Notes: generated from the sequence alone by a model not told the origin. A stretch of 64,000 nucleotides of DNA from Pseudobutyrivibrio ruminis CF1b (GCF_000424005.1 NZ_AUJB01000008.1:434001-498000), one strand, 5' to 3'. Shown: positions 7,446 to 16,862, numbered from the stretch's first letter. Numbers and translations are program-made.

Positions 7446-9505
7446 AAAAAGTAATCATTTTTGGCGGAACAACAGAGGGAAGAAAGCTGGCTGAAACACT
7501 TGAGGCGGCAGAGATAAACTGCGTCTACTGTGTGGCCACCGAATATGGCAAGGAGCCGGTGAAAGAATCCTCTTATATTAAAATTCACTCAGGGCGACTT
7601 GATGCTGAGGGGATGGTTAGTTTGTATGAGTCGGAAAAGCCAGATGCAATAGTGGATGCCACCCATCCATTTGCAGAAATTGTAAAAAAGGAAATCGAGA
7701 CCAGCCTTTTTAAATATCAGGCTGTGCGTTTTTTAAGATTGGCAAGAGATGAGGAGCAGATTGATTACAGCAACTGCACATTCTTTGATTCAGTTCAGGA
7801 ATGCGCCAAGGCTCTTAAAGAGACTGCTGGAAACATTTTCCTTACTACTGGCAGCAAAGAGCTTCCTGTATTCTGCGAAGATGAGTCTGTAAGAGAAAGA
7901 ATTATTGCAAGAATTATTCCTAATGATGAGAGTCTGGAAATCTGCAAACAGCAGGGCCTTAAAGGAAATCAGATAGTGGCAATGCAGGGGCCATTTTCAA
8001 AGGGGATGAATATTGCATGTCTTAAGGAATTTAATGCTGATATTTGTGTCCTTAAAGAAAGCGGAAAATCTGGCGGAGAAGCCAATAGAATAGAAGCGGC
8101 AAATGCCTGCGGCACGAAATGTTTTGTAATCAGACGGCCTCAGGAGAATGCCAGTGCAATGACATTCAAACAGGTGGTTGAGGCCATTTTTAAAGAATTC
8201 GGCATTGAAAAATCTCCGGAGCCTGTACTTGAAAAGATTACGGCTGATTCCATAACGGCAGATAAAAAAATAGTAGTATCTCTGGCTGGATTTGGAATGG
8301 GATTTGGCACTGTCACAGCAGAGGTTAAGCAGGCAGTGGCAGAGGCAGATTATCTTTTTGGCGCTCCAAGAATGCTACTGGGACTGGAAAGTGATGCCAA
8401 GAAATATCCTTATTATCTTGCCAAGGATATCCTTCCTTGTATGGAAGAAATAGCAGATAGCATTCAGTTTGGGAAGAAGAAGGCAGTGGTACTTTTCTCC
8501 GGTGATACTGGATTTTACAGCGGTGCCACAAAGCTGGCGGAGGCATTAAAGCAGACAGGTTATATAGATGTCAAAATATTGCCTGGCATTTCATCTATAA
8601 ATGCAGTTGCAGCAAAGGCCAATCTAACCTGGCAGGATGGACATTTTTTAAGTGCCCATGGAATTTCTGAGGATAAGTGGCGACCTGCCCTTATAGATGC
8701 TGTACAGCACAGAGACAATACCTTTGTAATCACATCTGGAAGCAAGGATGTGAGAGATATTGGTGATATTCTTTTGGCTCTTGAGCAGGCTGACAAAGGA
8801 AAATACAGGGTTTTCATCGGAACCAATCTATATTCTGATGAAAAGACTGGTTGGTATAGCTCAGAAAAATGCAGCACCTATAATCATGATGGATTAAGTA
8901 CAATCATTATTCAAAATCAGAAGCCTACTCCAAAGGTACTTGCACCTGAGCTTTCTGATAATGACTACATCAGGGACAAGGTTCCTATGTCAAAAGAGGA
9001 AATCCGTCAGTTATCTATTTGCAAGCTTCATTTGCATAAGGATGCTGTGGTTTATGACATTGGCAGTGGAAGCGGTTCTGTGGCAGTGGAAATGGCACGT
9101 ATGGCCCCTGGCATCAAGGTGTACGCCATAGAGCTGAAGGATGAAGCATGTCAGCTGATTCGTAAAAACGTAGATAAATTTATGCTGGAGAATGTAAATG
9201 TTATTTCCGGAATAGCTCCAGATGCCCTTGAGAATCTTCCAGTTCCTACCCATGTATTCATTGGTGGCAGTGGTGGAAGACTTGAAGATATTATTGAAAA
9301 ACTAAAGGGCTACAATTCGCCTATACGAATTGTAATCAATGCTGTTACCATCGAGACCATCTCGGAGATTAACAGCGTATTAAAGAAATATGAAATAGAA
9401 AATGCAGATGTGATTCAGGTTACAGTGTCCAAGGCAAAGAAGGCTGGAGACTACAGCATTATGCAGGGCCAGAACCCCGTATATATAGCTGCGTTTGAAT
9501 TATAG
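7442..9505 (+). CDS. cbiJET: Fused precorrin-6A reductase / precorrin-6B C5,15-methyltransferase (CbiJ-CbiE-CbiT)
   Basis: One 687-residue polypeptide with three enzymes. Residues 1-~255 are CbiJ/CobK: FGGTTEGRKLAE at 7-18, DATHPFAE near 75 and the TTGSKEL segment. Residues ~273-480 are CbiE, a tetrapyrrole methylase whose SAM loop is LAGFGMGFGTVT and which keeps FSGDTGFYSG. Residues ~510-687 are CbiT, the C15 methylase and C12 decarboxylase, with VYDIGSGSGSVAVEMA (class I SAM motif) and FIGGSGG. CbiET fusions are common as CobL; addition of CbiJ makes reduction and the next two methylations one chain. No frameshift or internal start is needed. Overlaps cbiH by 4 bases. Confidence 0.95.
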   Translation: MKKVIIFGGTTEGRKLAETLEAAEINCVYCVATEYGKEPVKESSYIKIHSGRLDAEGMVSLYESEKPDAIVDATHPFAEIVKKEIETSLFKYQAVRFLRLARDEEQIDYSNCTFFDSVQECAKALKETAGNIFLTTGSKELPVFCEDESVRERIIARIIPNDESLEICKQQGLKGNQIVAMQGPFSKGMNIACLKEFNADICVLKESGKSGGEANRIEAANACGTKCFVIRRPQENASAMTFKQVVEAIFKEFGIEKSPEPVLEKITADSITADKKIVVSLAGFGMGFGTVTAEVKQAVAEADYLFGAPRMLLGLESDAKKYPYYLAKDILPCMEEIADSIQFGKKKAVVLFSGDTGFYSGATKLAEALKQTGYIDVKILPGISSINAVAAKANLTWQDGHFLSAHGISEDKWRPALIDAVQHRDNTFVITSGSKDVRDIGDILLALEQADKGKYRVFIGTNLYSDEKTGWYSSEKCSTYNHDGLSTIIIQNQKPTPKVLAPELSDNDYIRDKVPMSKEEIRQLSICKLHLHKDAVVYDIGSGSGSVAVEMARMAPGIKVYAIELKDEACQLIRKNVDKFMLENVNVISGIAPDALENLPVPTHVFIGGSGGRLEDIIEKLKGYNSPIRIVINAVTIETISEINSVLKKYEIENADVIQVTVSKAKKAGDYSIMQGQNPVYIAAFEL

Positions 9506-9513
9506 GAAAGACT

Positions 9514-10854
9514 ATGAATTATCCAAGAGTTGTGATAGCTGCTCCTAAAAGCGGCAGCGGCAAAACTACAATTACATGCGGAATATTACGTGCACTGACA
9601 AACTCAGGGCTTAGTTTGTGCAGCTTTAAATGCGGCCCAGACTATATCGACCCGATGTTCCACAGAACAGTGCTTGGCATTCCATCAGGTAATCTGGATA
9701 CATTCTTCACTGACGACAATATTACAAAATCTCTTTTCAGTAAGACCTACTCAGGCGACATGGCAGTTATAGAAGGTGTCATGGGACTATATGATGGAAT
9801 CGGAGGAGTTGAAACTCAGGGTTCTACCTACGATTTAGCCCGAGCTCTTTTAGCTCCAGTGGTTTTGGTGGTGGATGCAAAAGGTGCAGGCCGCTCGGTC
9901 ATCGCTCAGCTTAAAGGTTTCCTGGATTACGATGAGCATCATCTTATAAAGGCTGTGATTCTAAACAGAACCAGTGTAGCCTTTGGTAATACTCTTGGAG
10001 ATATTATTGAAACAGAGATTGGACTTAAATACCTTGGCACCATGCCTGATATGAAAAATCAGGAGCTTTCAAGCAGACACTTAGGGCTTGTTATGCCAGA
10101 AGAGGTGCCAGAGATAAACGAGAAAATAGATGAGCTTGCAGGTACTATTCAAACGAACCTTGACCTGGATGAGCTTAAAAATATTGCCACTTCAGCTTCT
10201 GAATTAGATATAATTAATGATAAGAAAGGTATAAGAAACGTAAATGCGAATCTTACTCTGGCAGTAGCAAGAGATCAGGCATTTTGTTTTTATTACAGGG
10301 AAAACTTAGAAATCCTTAAGGAATTAGGTGTAAAGCTTGTAGAGTTTTCACCTATAAATGATTCCAAGCTACCGGAGAACATAAATGGAATCCTTCTTGG
10401 GGGTGGTTACCCTGAAAATTATCTCAAGGAGCTTTCTGGGAACGAAAGTATGAAGGCTTCAATCAAAACTGCATATGATAATGGAATGCCAATCCTGGCT
10501 GAGTGCGGTGGCTTTATGTATCTGTCAGAATCTGTAAAGAATCAGAATGATGAGACCTACGCCATGGTCGGTGCTATTGATTCAAAAGTAGAGTGGATGG
10601 GCAAGCTTGTGAGGTTTGGCTATATCACAGTGGATACAGGCAAGCTTCAGATAAAAGGTCACGAATTCCATTATTATGACAGTGATAATAACGGTGAGTG
10701 CTGCGTTGCCACAAAGCCATTCGGTGGCAAAAGTTGGAAATGCATTCACAGCAAAAATGGAAGTTATATAGGATTTCCTCACCTTTATTATCCATCCAAT
10801 CCAGAATTCATTAATAATTTTGTGGAGGTTATGAAAAATTATGGGGGACACTAG
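9514..10854 (+). CDS. cbiA: Cobyrinate a,c-diamide synthase
   Basis: Glutamine- and ATP-dependent amidation of the a and c carboxylates of cobyrinic acid. 446 residues. The N-terminal ATPase domain begins VVIAAPKSGSGKTT (P-loop at about 12-19) with KCGPDYIDP next; the glutaminase domain has nucleophile Cys331 in LAECGGFMYL and the HEFHYYD segment. Starts 8 bases after cbiJET and overlaps cobT by 14 bases. Confidence 0.95.
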   Translation: MNYPRVVIAAPKSGSGKTTITCGILRALTNSGLSLCSFKCGPDYIDPMFHRTVLGIPSGNLDTFFTDDNITKSLFSKTYSGDMAVIEGVMGLYDGIGGVETQGSTYDLARALLAPVVLVVDAKGAGRSVIAQLKGFLDYDEHHLIKAVILNRTSVAFGNTLGDIIETEIGLKYLGTMPDMKNQELSSRHLGLVMPEEVPEINEKIDELAGTIQTNLDLDELKNIATSASELDIINDKKGIRNVNANLTLAVARDQAFCFYYRENLEILKELGVKLVEFSPINDSKLPENINGILLGGGYPENYLKELSGNESMKASIKTAYDNGMPILAECGGFMYLSESVKNQNDETYAMVGAIDSKVEWMGKLVRFGYITVDTGKLQIKGHEFHYYDSDNNGECCVATKPFGGKSWKCIHSKNGSYIGFPHLYYPSNPEFINNFVEVMKNYGGH

Positions 10855-11920
10855 ATATTTATTCGACGATGTACTTGAAAACAAGCTTGTTGTAGAGCCT
10901 GTTGATAAAGAGGCTTTGAAGGCGCTTCAGGAGGAATGGGACAAAGTGGCAAAGCCAATTGGAAGCTTTGGTACTTTTGAAACTGTTTATTCAAAAATTG
11001 CAGCAATTCAGGGCTACAAAGCACCTGATTTATCTCACATGAGACTGATTGTCTGCTGTGGAGATCACGGCGTAGTAGAGGAAGGTGTCAGCCAGACCAG
11101 TCAGGATGTTACCAGAATCTGTGCCACTAATATTGGCAAGGGTGTCACCACAGCCGGTGTTATGGCAAAATATCTTGGCATTGATGTTATGTCTGTAGAT
11201 GTGGGAATCAATTATGCCGAGGAAGTGCCTTATACCCTCAATCGCAGAGTTAAATATGGTACCTGCAATTTTCTTAAGCAGCCAGCCATGTCTGTAGAAG
11301 AATTTTCCCGTGCAGTTCAGGTGGGAATGGATTTGGTTAAGGACAGTAAAGAAGAGGGAAAAAACGTAATCCTTATTGGCGAAATGGGAATTGGCAATAC
11401 AACATCAGCTTCAGTTATGGCTGGATACCTTTTGGATTTAAACGCAGAGGCAGTTACCGGAAGAGGTGCAGGTCTTGATGACGAGGGCTTCAGCAGAAAG
11501 CGAGCAGTAGTATCAATGGCCCTTTCAAAATACAGCGGATTAGATCCAGTTGAAATCTGCAGTAATTTTGGTGGACTTGAGTTGGCAGCCATGACAGGAA
11601 TTGTTATTGGTGGAGCTTTGTACAAGGTGCCAATTATTTTAGATGGAATGTTAAGTATGGTTTCTGCACTTGTGGCAGACAGATTACTTGAAAATACAAA
11701 GGAATATCTTATTCCATCCCACATCAGCAAGGAGCCTGTGGCCAGAAAGATTGCCAGCAAGCTCGATATCGAGCCTGTTATTGATGGAAAGATGGCCGTA
11801 GGAGAAGGGGCAGGTGCAGTTATGATGGCTCACATGCTTCGACTTACCGATGAAGTATTCCACAATGCACTTAAGTTTCAGGATTCTGAAGTAGAGCAGT
11901 ATGAGAGATTTAATAAATGA
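10841..11920 (+). CDS. cobT: Nicotinate-nucleotide--dimethylbenzimidazole phosphoribosyltransferase
   Basis: Makes alpha-ribazole phosphate from a lower-ligand base and nicotinate mononucleotide. 359 residues. Family features: KPIGSFGTFE near 36, VCCGDHGVVEEGVSQ near 70, GEMGIGNTT near 180, and the C-terminal VGEGAGAVM with the catalytic Glu. No bluB is visible in the window, so the base is made elsewhere, taken up, or is something other than dimethylbenzimidazole. Overlaps cobU by 4 bases. Confidence 0.95.
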   Translation: MGDTRYLFDDVLENKLVVEPVDKEALKALQEEWDKVAKPIGSFGTFETVYSKIAAIQGYKAPDLSHMRLIVCCGDHGVVEEGVSQTSQDVTRICATNIGKGVTTAGVMAKYLGIDVMSVDVGINYAEEVPYTLNRRVKYGTCNFLKQPAMSVEEFSRAVQVGMDLVKDSKEEGKNVILIGEMGIGNTTSASVMAGYLLDLNAEAVTGRGAGLDDEGFSRKRAVVSMALSKYSGLDPVEICSNFGGLELAAMTGIVIGGALYKVPIILDGMLSMVSALVADRLLENTKEYLIPSHISKEPVARKIASKLDIEPVIDGKMAVGEGAGAVMMAHMLRLTDEVFHNALKFQDSEVEQYERFNK

Positions 11921-12435
11921 TTACTTTGATTTATGGTGGTAGCAGCAGTGGAAAATCCGCATATGCGGAGGATTATGTTTGCCAGTCCAATTGTAAAAAT
12001 CGATATTATCTGGCCACTATGCTTGCACAGGATAGTGAATCCCAAGAGCGTGTTAAAAGGCATAGAAATCTTAGAGCAGGCAAGGACTTTATCACCCTTG
12101 AGCAGCCATATGATATCGGAAATACGGTAGAGACCAAAGAGGACAGCATTATTCTTTTAGAATGTATGTCCAACCTGGTGGCTAACGAGATGTTTAGGGA
12201 GGGCAAAATAAATTCTCAGGCAGCTACAGTAAGTAAAATAATAAATGATATCAAGGAACTTGATTCAAAGGTTGCTCAGCTGGTAATCGTATCAAACGAT
12301 GTCTTTGAGGATGGGCTTGAATATGATGAATATACAAAAGATTACCTTAGAGCATTAGGAAAAATAAATGCTGAAATAGCCAAAATGGCTGATAAATCCG
12401 TAGAGGTTATCGTAGGAATAGGAGTGGAAAGATGA
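11917..12435 (+). CDS. cobU: Adenosylcobinamide kinase / guanylyltransferase
   Basis: Phosphorylates and then GMP-activates adenosylcobinamide in nucleotide-loop assembly. 172 residues. P-loop GGSSSGKSAYAE at 7-18, the guanylylated-His region QERVKRHRNLR at about residue 45, and a family-like C-terminus (VSNDVFEDG followed by GKINAEIAKMAD and VGIGV). Overlaps cobT upstream and cobS downstream by 4 bases. A second, shorter CobU-like gene lies after cobS at 13235. Confidence 0.93.
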   Translation: MITLIYGGSSSGKSAYAEDYVCQSNCKNRYYLATMLAQDSESQERVKRHRNLRAGKDFITLEQPYDIGNTVETKEDSIILLECMSNLVANEMFREGKINSQAATVSKIINDIKELDSKVAQLVIVSNDVFEDGLEYDEYTKDYLRALGKINAEIAKMADKSVEVIVGIGVER

Positions 12436-13214
12436 AAATACTTAAATCAATAGCGGTGGCATTTTCCATGTATTCAAGAATTCCTATGCCACGTTTCGAT
12501 TGGGACAGTAAAGACATGGAGTATCATCTTATCTTCTTTCCATTTATTGGAGCAGTTATTGGAGGCGTCATGTTCCTATGGTGGAAAATGTACTATCTTT
12601 TTCCTCCAATGGGAGGCATCCCATTTTCAGCTATAGCAATTGTTATTCCAATAGTGATAACAGGCGGCTTTCACGTAGATGGATTTATGGACACCAGCGA
12701 TGCCCTAGCTTCCTGGGGAGATAAGGAAAAACGCCTTGAGATTTTAAAGGATTCCCATGTGGGAGCATTTGCAATTATCAGGCTTTTGACTCTTGGATTA
12801 ATACTTTTTTCAGCAATATATATGATGGATGATTCAGCAATACTGACCTGGTGCTTTTCATTTTTCGCTGCCAGATGCATTAGCGGAATTTGCGTTGTAG
12901 CCTCAAAAAAAGCAAAGAATGATGGCATACTGTCTACCTCAGCAAAAAATGCAAAGGATAAGGTAGTTATCATATGTCTTGCTTTGGAATTTATTATTTG
13001 TAATTTATTTGCAGGTCTTATGTTTCAGTGGTACTGGACAGCATCACTTTTTGCTCTTGCCATAGTGCTTGTATATTATATTTATGTAGCATATTCAAAA
13101 TTTGGTGGAATCACAGGCGATTTAGCCGGATGGTTTGTTTGCAAATCAGAGGTTTTGATGGCTGTTGCAGTTGCAATAGTTTCTGCATTAAATATGTACG
13201 GAATTAATCAGTAA
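12432..13214 (+). CDS. cobS: Adenosylcobinamide-GDP ribazoletransferase (cobalamin synthase)
   Basis: Integral membrane enzyme that joins adenosylcobinamide-GDP to alpha-ribazole or its phosphate. 260 residues with about six hydrophobic helices. The acidic motif GGFHVDGFMDTSDAL (about 77-91) is the family's Mg2+ site; FGGITGDLAG near 218-227 is the conserved C-terminal motif. ATG overlaps the cobU stop. Membrane location matches CbiB, encoded a little downstream. Confidence 0.95.
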   Translation: MKILKSIAVAFSMYSRIPMPRFDWDSKDMEYHLIFFPFIGAVIGGVMFLWWKMYYLFPPMGGIPFSAIAIVIPIVITGGFHVDGFMDTSDALASWGDKEKRLEILKDSHVGAFAIIRLLTLGLILFSAIYMMDDSAILTWCFSFFAARCISGICVVASKKAKNDGILSTSAKNAKDKVVIICLALEFIICNLFAGLMFQWYWTASLFALAIVLVYYIYVAYSKFGGITGDLAGWFVCKSEVLMAVAVAIVSALNMYGINQ

Positions 13215-13234
13215 ATTTATAGAGGTATTTATTT

Positions 13235-13567
13235 ATGATTTTAGTAGTTGGTGGTAGTTATCAGGGAAAGACAGAATTTGCAAGAACAGAATTTCCTGAT
13301 GCAAAGTATTTTAATCAGCTTCATCTATTTGTAAAAAAGCGTATTTCAGAGGGAAAGAACAACAGTGAGATCCTTGCTGAAATCAGAGATGTAATCAAAG
13401 ATGGAGACTGGGTAATTATTTCAGATGAGATAGGAAATGGAATCGTTCCATTGGATGAAAACGATAGAACCTGGAGAGAGGTTTGCGGCCGTATCATGAT
13501 CGAACTGGCCAAGGACGCAACAGAGGTTTATCGTGTGGTTTGCGGAATCGGGCAAAGGATTAAATAA
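13235..13567 (+). CDS. Short CobU-family P-loop protein
   Basis: A 110-residue protein with CobU-like ends and no middle. It has the P-loop VGGSYQGKTEFA at 5-16 and the CobU C-terminal motif ISDEIGNGIVP near 62 followed by WREVCGRIMIELA and VVCGIGQRIK. The central segment that carries the guanylylated histidine in full-length CobU is absent. It is intact (own start, no frameshift) and sits 20 bases after cobS. It may be a kinase-only CobU relative or a partner of the 172-residue CobU; which one is unknown. Confidence 0.8.
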   Translation: MILVVGGSYQGKTEFARTEFPDAKYFNQLHLFVKKRISEGKNNSEILAEIRDVIKDGDWVIISDEIGNGIVPLDENDRTWREVCGRIMIELAKDATEVYRVVCGIGQRIK

Positions 13568-14143
13568 ATGGATAAAACAATAACCTTTATTCGTCATGGA
13601 AAAACAGCTGGCAATCTTACCAACTGTTATATTGGAATCACAGATGAACAGCTTACCATTGAAGGTGAGAAGGACATTCTGGACCGCAGCTATCCTGAGG
13701 CAGATATTGTCTTTGTAAGCCCACTGAGTCGATGCATCAGAACAGCAGAGATTATTTATCCATCCCTTGATCCAGTTGTTATTGATGAGCTCAGGGAGAC
13801 GAATTTTGGTAGTTTTGAGGGGAAGAATTATAAGGATTTATCCTCAAATCCAGATTATCAGCGATGGATTGACAGTGGCGGCGATTTGCCTTTCCCAGGA
13901 GGAGAGAGCAAACAGGAAGCTACAGCCAGGGCACTTATAGGTTTTGACAAACTGCTTGAGCTTAGTAAGGATTATTACAATATTTCTGTGGTTGCCCATG
14001 GAGGCACTATCATGGGGATTCTTAGTCATATCTTTGGGGGAGATTACTATTCATATCATGTAGAGAACTGTGAGGGATATACAATTGATTTATCACATGA
14101 CGGCATTTTTAGCGGGCTTTATCCTAGATCTTTTCGTAGGTGA
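13568..14143 (+). CDS. cobC: Histidine phosphatase, alpha-ribazole phosphatase type
   Basis: Phosphoglycerate-mutase-like phosphatase expected to remove the 5' phosphate of alpha-ribazole phosphate or of the cobalamin phosphate product. 191 residues. RHG triad at 9-11 (His10 is the nucleophile), SPLSRCIRTAEI near 52, ETNFGSFEGK near 78 and VAHGGTIMG near 141. It follows the short CobU gene without a gap and overlaps cbiB. Family members act on many phosphate esters; location in the cluster supports the CobC role. Confidence 0.85.
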   Translation: MDKTITFIRHGKTAGNLTNCYIGITDEQLTIEGEKDILDRSYPEADIVFVSPLSRCIRTAEIIYPSLDPVVIDELRETNFGSFEGKNYKDLSSNPDYQRWIDSGGDLPFPGGESKQEATARALIGFDKLLELSKDYYNISVVAHGGTIMGILSHIFGGDYYSYHVENCEGYTIDLSHDGIFSGLYPRSFRR

Positions 14144-15095
14144 TCCAATAGGTTTCCCACATCCTGTCAGATGGATTGGCAGCCTGATTAGCAATCTGAC
14201 CGACTTATTTTTAAGTAATGCAGAAAGGACACTGGAGCCAGAGAAGATTAATAAACGTAAGAGAAGATTAGGCCTTATTATGGTCATTATCGTAATTACG
14301 GTTTCAGCTGGGATTTGTTTTGCTATTGTTCACATTGCTTATACCCTGAATTCAATATTGGGAGTTATAGTAGAATCCGTAATTACGTATCAGTGTATTG
14401 CCACAAAGAGTCTTTACACTGAAAGTATGAAGGTTCAGAAAGCACTTAAAAGCGACGGCCTTGATGCAGGGCGCAAAGCAGTATCTATGATAGTAGGCAG
14501 AGATACAGCCTGTCTTGACGAAAAGGGAGTTATAAAGGCAGCAGTGGAGACAGTAGCAGAGAATACTTCCGATGGAATAATAGCTCCACTAATTTATCTG
14601 GCCATTGGCGGTCCTGTTTTAGGAATTGCCTACAAAGCCATAAATACCATGGATTCTATGGTAGGCTATAAAAATGACAAGTATATGGATTTTGGAAGAG
14701 CTGCGGCTAAGCTAGATGATGTGGTAAATTTCATTCCAGCCCGTATCAGCGCAGTCCTTATGATAATAAGCTGCATCTTCTTAGGAAAAGATTATAGTTT
14801 TTCTGGAGCATGCAGGATTTTTAAGAGAGACAGATTCAACCATTCCAGCCCTAATTCAGCACAGACAGAAAGTGTTTGCGCAGGCGCACTTGGAGTTCAG
14901 CTTGCAGGGCCAGCCAGTTATTTCGGAAAGATTGTAGATAAAAAGTTTATCGGTGATCCTGTTCGTTCTATAGAATTGGATGACATAAAAAGGGCCAATA
15001 TTTTGATGTTGGTTACAGCCATAATTTGTGAGGTTTTATTAATATGCACGGTGGTGATATTTACAGGAATAGCATACAGTATGATTTCTCAGTAA
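14097..15095 (+). CDS. cbiB: Adenosylcobinamide-phosphate synthase
   Basis: Membrane enzyme that attaches (R)-1-aminopropanol phosphate to adenosylcobyric acid. 332 residues from ATG 14097, which gives the family N-terminus (FILDLFVGDP then HPVRWIG); a GTG at 14070 would add nine residues. Hallmarks are present: ENTSDGIIAPL, FGRAAAKLDDVVNFIPAR and DRFNHSSPNSAQTES. Several hydrophobic helices. It overlaps the phosphatase gene by 47 bases and cobD by 52 bases. Compare the degenerate paralogue at 45972. Confidence 0.93.
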   Translation: MTAFLAGFILDLFVGDPIGFPHPVRWIGSLISNLTDLFLSNAERTLEPEKINKRKRRLGLIMVIIVITVSAGICFAIVHIAYTLNSILGVIVESVITYQCIATKSLYTESMKVQKALKSDGLDAGRKAVSMIVGRDTACLDEKGVIKAAVETVAENTSDGIIAPLIYLAIGGPVLGIAYKAINTMDSMVGYKNDKYMDFGRAAAKLDDVVNFIPARISAVLMIISCIFLGKDYSFSGACRIFKRDRFNHSSPNSAQTESVCAGALGVQLAGPASYFGKIVDKKFIGDPVRSIELDDIKRANILMLVTAIICEVLLICTVVIFTGIAYSMISQ

Positions 15096-16087
15096 ACATA
15101 AACCCAATGGGAATGCCCTCTGAGGTCCAGTGGGTTTTAACTGAGGCTGCTTTATACTCAAACAGATATCCTGATATCTATCATGAAAGATTGATTGAAG
15201 AAACATCAGGTCTTTTTAATGTTCCTAAGGAAAACATTGTATACGGTAATGGTGCATCTGAAATAATCATGGCTGTTTGTCATGCCATTTCACCAAAGAA
15301 GGCACTTTTTATCGCACCATGCTTTTCAGGTTATGAGACCTGTGTGAAGGGAGCCTGCCCTGATTGCAGCCTTTCCTATTACACTTTGTCAGAGGATAAC
15401 GACTTCGAGATTCATCATGATATTCTAGAACATATTCAGGTAGAAAAAGCAGATTTAATGTTCCTTACCAATCCAAATAATCCTAATGGAAGACTTATCT
15501 CAAAAGAACTTTTGGATGAAATTGTTTTAGCCTGTGAAGAGGCTGGCACCACACTTGTTGTAGATGAGTGTTTTCTTGCTCTTACAGGAATGGACAGAGA
15601 AAATTCTCTGGCCTATGAAATTAAAGAACATAAATCATTGATTGTACTTAGAGCCTATACAAAGACCTTTGCCATACCAGGGGTAAGAATTGGGTATAGC
15701 ATTTGCTCAAATGAATCAATTGCTACATCTTTAAAGAATCATCTTCCAGAATGGAACCTTTCCGTGTTTGCGCAGATGGCAGGTGTTGAATGCCTGAAGC
15801 ACATGGAGTATCTTGAGGATTCAGTTAAACTAATTGAATCAGAGAGAAGGTATCTGACAGAAGGTCTTGGGAAACTGGGGGCAAAAGTTTATACCAGTGA
15901 TGCCAATTACATTTTATTCAGATGTAATGATTTGGAGCTGGAGAAAAAAATATTACAATATAGTATTTTAATAAGGGAGTGCTCAGATTATAATGGGTTG
16001 GAAAAAGGGTTCTATAGAGTAGCAGTAAAATCTCATGGAGATAACGAAAAGCTGCTGATAGCCCTGGAGGACTTACTTAATGATTAA
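15044..16087 (+). CDS. cobD: Threonine-phosphate decarboxylase (PLP-dependent)
   Basis: Fold-type I PLP enzyme of the histidinol-phosphate aminotransferase group, making (R)-1-aminopropan-2-ol phosphate for CbiB. 347 residues. The start MHGGDIYRN is the family N-terminus, which fixes ATG 15044 in spite of a 52-base overlap with cbiB. FLTNPNNPNGR, VVDECF and the PLP lysine about 207 in AYTKTFAIPGVRIGY are present. An aminotransferase role is possible in principle, but position beside cbiB supports the decarboxylase. Confidence 0.92.
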   Translation: MHGGDIYRNSIQYDFSVNINPMGMPSEVQWVLTEAALYSNRYPDIYHERLIEETSGLFNVPKENIVYGNGASEIIMAVCHAISPKKALFIAPCFSGYETCVKGACPDCSLSYYTLSEDNDFEIHHDILEHIQVEKADLMFLTNPNNPNGRLISKELLDEIVLACEEAGTTLVVDECFLALTGMDRENSLAYEIKEHKSLIVLRAYTKTFAIPGVRIGYSICSNESIATSLKNHLPEWNLSVFAQMAGVECLKHMEYLEDSVKLIESERRYLTEGLGKLGAKVYTSDANYILFRCNDLELEKKILQYSILIRECSDYNGLEKGFYRVAVKSHGDNEKLLIALEDLLND

Positions 16088-16844
16088 CGAACAAAAAGTT
16101 AAACAGTTATTTGCAAATTATACGAAGGATTACAATCCTGAAGACCCAAAGATTTCACTTAAGATATCACATACCTACAGAGTAGCTGAAAATTCAAAAG
16201 CCATAGCAGAAAGCCTTGGATTATCAGATGAAGACATTGAGCTGGCATGGCTTATAGGTATGCTTCATGATATAGGAAGATTTGAACAGATTAAAAGGTA
16301 TCAGACATTTAGTGATGACCGTTCTGTAGATCATGCTGAGTTTGGCGCAGATTTATTATTTAAAGACCCTGGTTTGATTAAAGATTATATCGAGACCAGA
16401 GATTACGATGATATTATCGAAACAGCCATAAGAGAGCATAACAAATATCGTATTTCCGAAGATTTGGATGACAGAACAGAAATGTTTGCAAATATTATCA
16501 GAGATGCGGATAAAATAGATATTTTCCGCGTTCAGGTGGAAGAGCCTATAGAAGGAATCTACGGTGTTCCTTTTGAATATATAAAACAGCAGCCTCTCAG
16601 TGATCAGGTGCTTGAGCAGATTAAAGCTCATACAGCAGTTTTAAGAAGTACCAAGATTTCCTATCTTGATTATTATGTGGGACATTTTTCGCTGGCCTTT
16701 GAGCTGGTGTTCCCACACAGTAGAAAGCTTACCCTTCAGCAGGGATATTTAGAGCAGCTTCTTACCATTCATGTGGACAATGAAGCTACTCAGCAAAAGC
16801 TGGATTTTATAAAGAAGGAAATCGAGAATTTTTTATTTGCATAA
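16080..16844 (+). CDS. HD-domain phosphohydrolase
   Basis: Metal-dependent hydrolase of the HD superfamily, substrate unknown. 254 residues. Metal ligands: His in ISHTYRVAE (about 30), HD in GMLHDIGRFEQ (about 61-71), His in IREHNKYRI and Asp in RDADKIDIF. ATG overlaps the cobD stop by 8 bases, so it is co-transcribed with the cobalamin genes, but no link to B12 is known for this type of protein. Not an HD-GYP or a synthetase of the RelA type. Confidence 0.85.
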   Translation: MINEQKVKQLFANYTKDYNPEDPKISLKISHTYRVAENSKAIAESLGLSDEDIELAWLIGMLHDIGRFEQIKRYQTFSDDRSVDHAEFGADLLFKDPGLIKDYIETRDYDDIIETAIREHNKYRISEDLDDRTEMFANIIRDADKIDIFRVQVEEPIEGIYGVPFEYIKQQPLSDQVLEQIKAHTAVLRSTKISYLDYYVGHFSLAFELVFPHSRKLTLQQGYLEQLLTIHVDNEATQQKLDFIKKEIENFLFA

Positions 16845-16862
16845 ATTAAGGAGAATAAACTT

